Part shown: one piece after another, positions 14,065 to 14,384 of the stretch
How the letters are laid out: the number at the start of each line of letters is the position of its first letter
How positions within the stretch are numbered: position 1 is the first letter of the stretch
Assembly: GCA_002413185.1 (NCBI GenBank)
Contig: DHWM01000148.1
Location: forward strand, 1-14,384
DNA: 14,384 nucleotides
Source of the DNA: Actinobacteria bacterium UBA5182
GTDB lineage: Bacteria; Actinomycetota; UBA4738
Direction of reading: 5' to 3'
The notes under the pieces: generated by a model
Databases searched by the model: none
What the model saw: the letters and a program-made list of their open reading frames with translations, nothing else
Told to the model about the DNA's origin: nothing
Made by a program: the position numbers and the translations under genes

Positions 14065-14384
14065 GTGCCGTCGAAACGTCCGCTCGTGGCGGTTGCCGGA
14101 TACCACCTGCCGATGGGCAGGGTCACCCGTTGGGACCAGGGCGCGTACGCCGTGCCCGACAGTTACATCGATGCGATCCAGCGGGCCGGGGCTCGGGCCG
14201 CGATCGTGCTCCCGTCCGACGGGGACGAACCTGCCGACATGGTCGACCTGTTCGGGGGGCTGCTGCTGATCGGCGGCGGCGACGTCGACCCCGCGCGCTA
14301 CGGAGCCGAACCGCATCCTGCCGTGTACGGGGTCGACCCTGAGCGGGACGCCCTCGAGATCGACCTGCTTCGGGCGACCGTCGA
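14065..14384 (+). CDS. Class I glutamine amidotransferase-like hydrolase (peptidase C26, PuuD-type), 5' part only
   Basis: The first 106 residues of a gene that runs off the window. RPLVAVAGYHLP is the usual first strand, AYAVPDSYIDAIQRAGA follows, and GGLLLIGGGDVDPARYG with VDPERDALEIDLLRA is the signature of gamma-glutamyl-gamma-aminobutyrate hydrolases and related C26 amidotransferase-like enzymes. The catalytic Cys, His and Glu would lie beyond the window and cannot be checked. Members hydrolyse gamma-glutamyl amides, for example in putrescine breakdown. I chose GTG 14065 from the TAGACT element 7 nt upstream and because it directly precedes the first strand. No other polyamine gene is in the window. 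Confidence 0.87.
   Translation, partial: MPSKRPLVAVAGYHLPMGRVTRWDQGAYAVPDSYIDAIQRAGARAAIVLPSDGDEPADMVDLFGGLLLIGGGDVDPARYGAEPHPAVYGVDPERDALEIDLLRATV

Noticed and set aside
1..14384. CRISPR arrays, insertion sequences, tRNA or phage-defence genes
   Set aside because: No regularly spaced repeats, transposase motifs, cloverleaf sequences or defence domains were seen; gene content is housekeeping and metabolic.

Overview
The window is high-GC, densely coded DNA that looks like part of an actinobacterial (Actinomycetota) chromosome, probably from a poorly studied lineage. The signs are a class A penicillin-binding protein with a long basic cytoplasmic tail and a Pro/Ser tail, a GlgX/TreY block, GTG starts, and several genes with a TANNNT -10 element 7-8 nt before the start codon and no Shine-Dalgarno sequence, which is the leaderless-transcript pattern common in this phylum. 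The phylum assignment is inference; no search was run.

Layout. Bases 1-1137 hold the 3' half of an isoamylase-type debranching enzyme (glgX/treX). Bases 1142-2435 hold a decayed maltooligosyl trehalose synthase gene (treY): no start codon, a large internal deletion and at least four frame changes. No treZ follows. Converging on it from the minus strand is larB-larC-larE (5343 down to 2379), joined by GTGA and ATGA stop/start overlaps. These three enzymes make the nickel-pincer nucleotide (NPN) cofactor of lactate racemase-type enzymes. No larA-type apoenzyme or nickel transporter is present. Just upstream on the same strand are a cupredoxin lipoprotein and greA.

Running divergently from greA is a tetR gene (6612-7205) overlapping by ATGA a ferritin-like diiron protein gene (7202-8338), so the two form a coupled regulator/oxygenase-like pair. 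The tetR promoter lies inside a symmetric four-half-site palindrome that is a good autoregulatory operator. A class A penicillin-binding protein (10705 down to 8414) converges on the diiron gene and is divergent from an NAD-dependent epimerase/dehydratase (10795-11787). A class I aminotransferase (11799-12980) and a D-2-hydroxyacid dehydrogenase (12998-14008) follow, then a likely terminator hairpin. The window ends in the first third or so of a class I glutamine amidotransferase-like (peptidase C26, PuuD-type) gene.

Genes that act together: larBCE as one cofactor pathway; tetR with the diiron protein; possibly the aminotransferase with the hydroxyacid dehydrogenase in amino-acid/2-oxoacid exchange. 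The trehalose route through TreY appears lost at this locus, leaving GlgX with only its glycogen debranching role here. No intergenic stretch exceeds about 120 bases. No tRNA, rRNA, CRISPR array or insertion sequence was seen.
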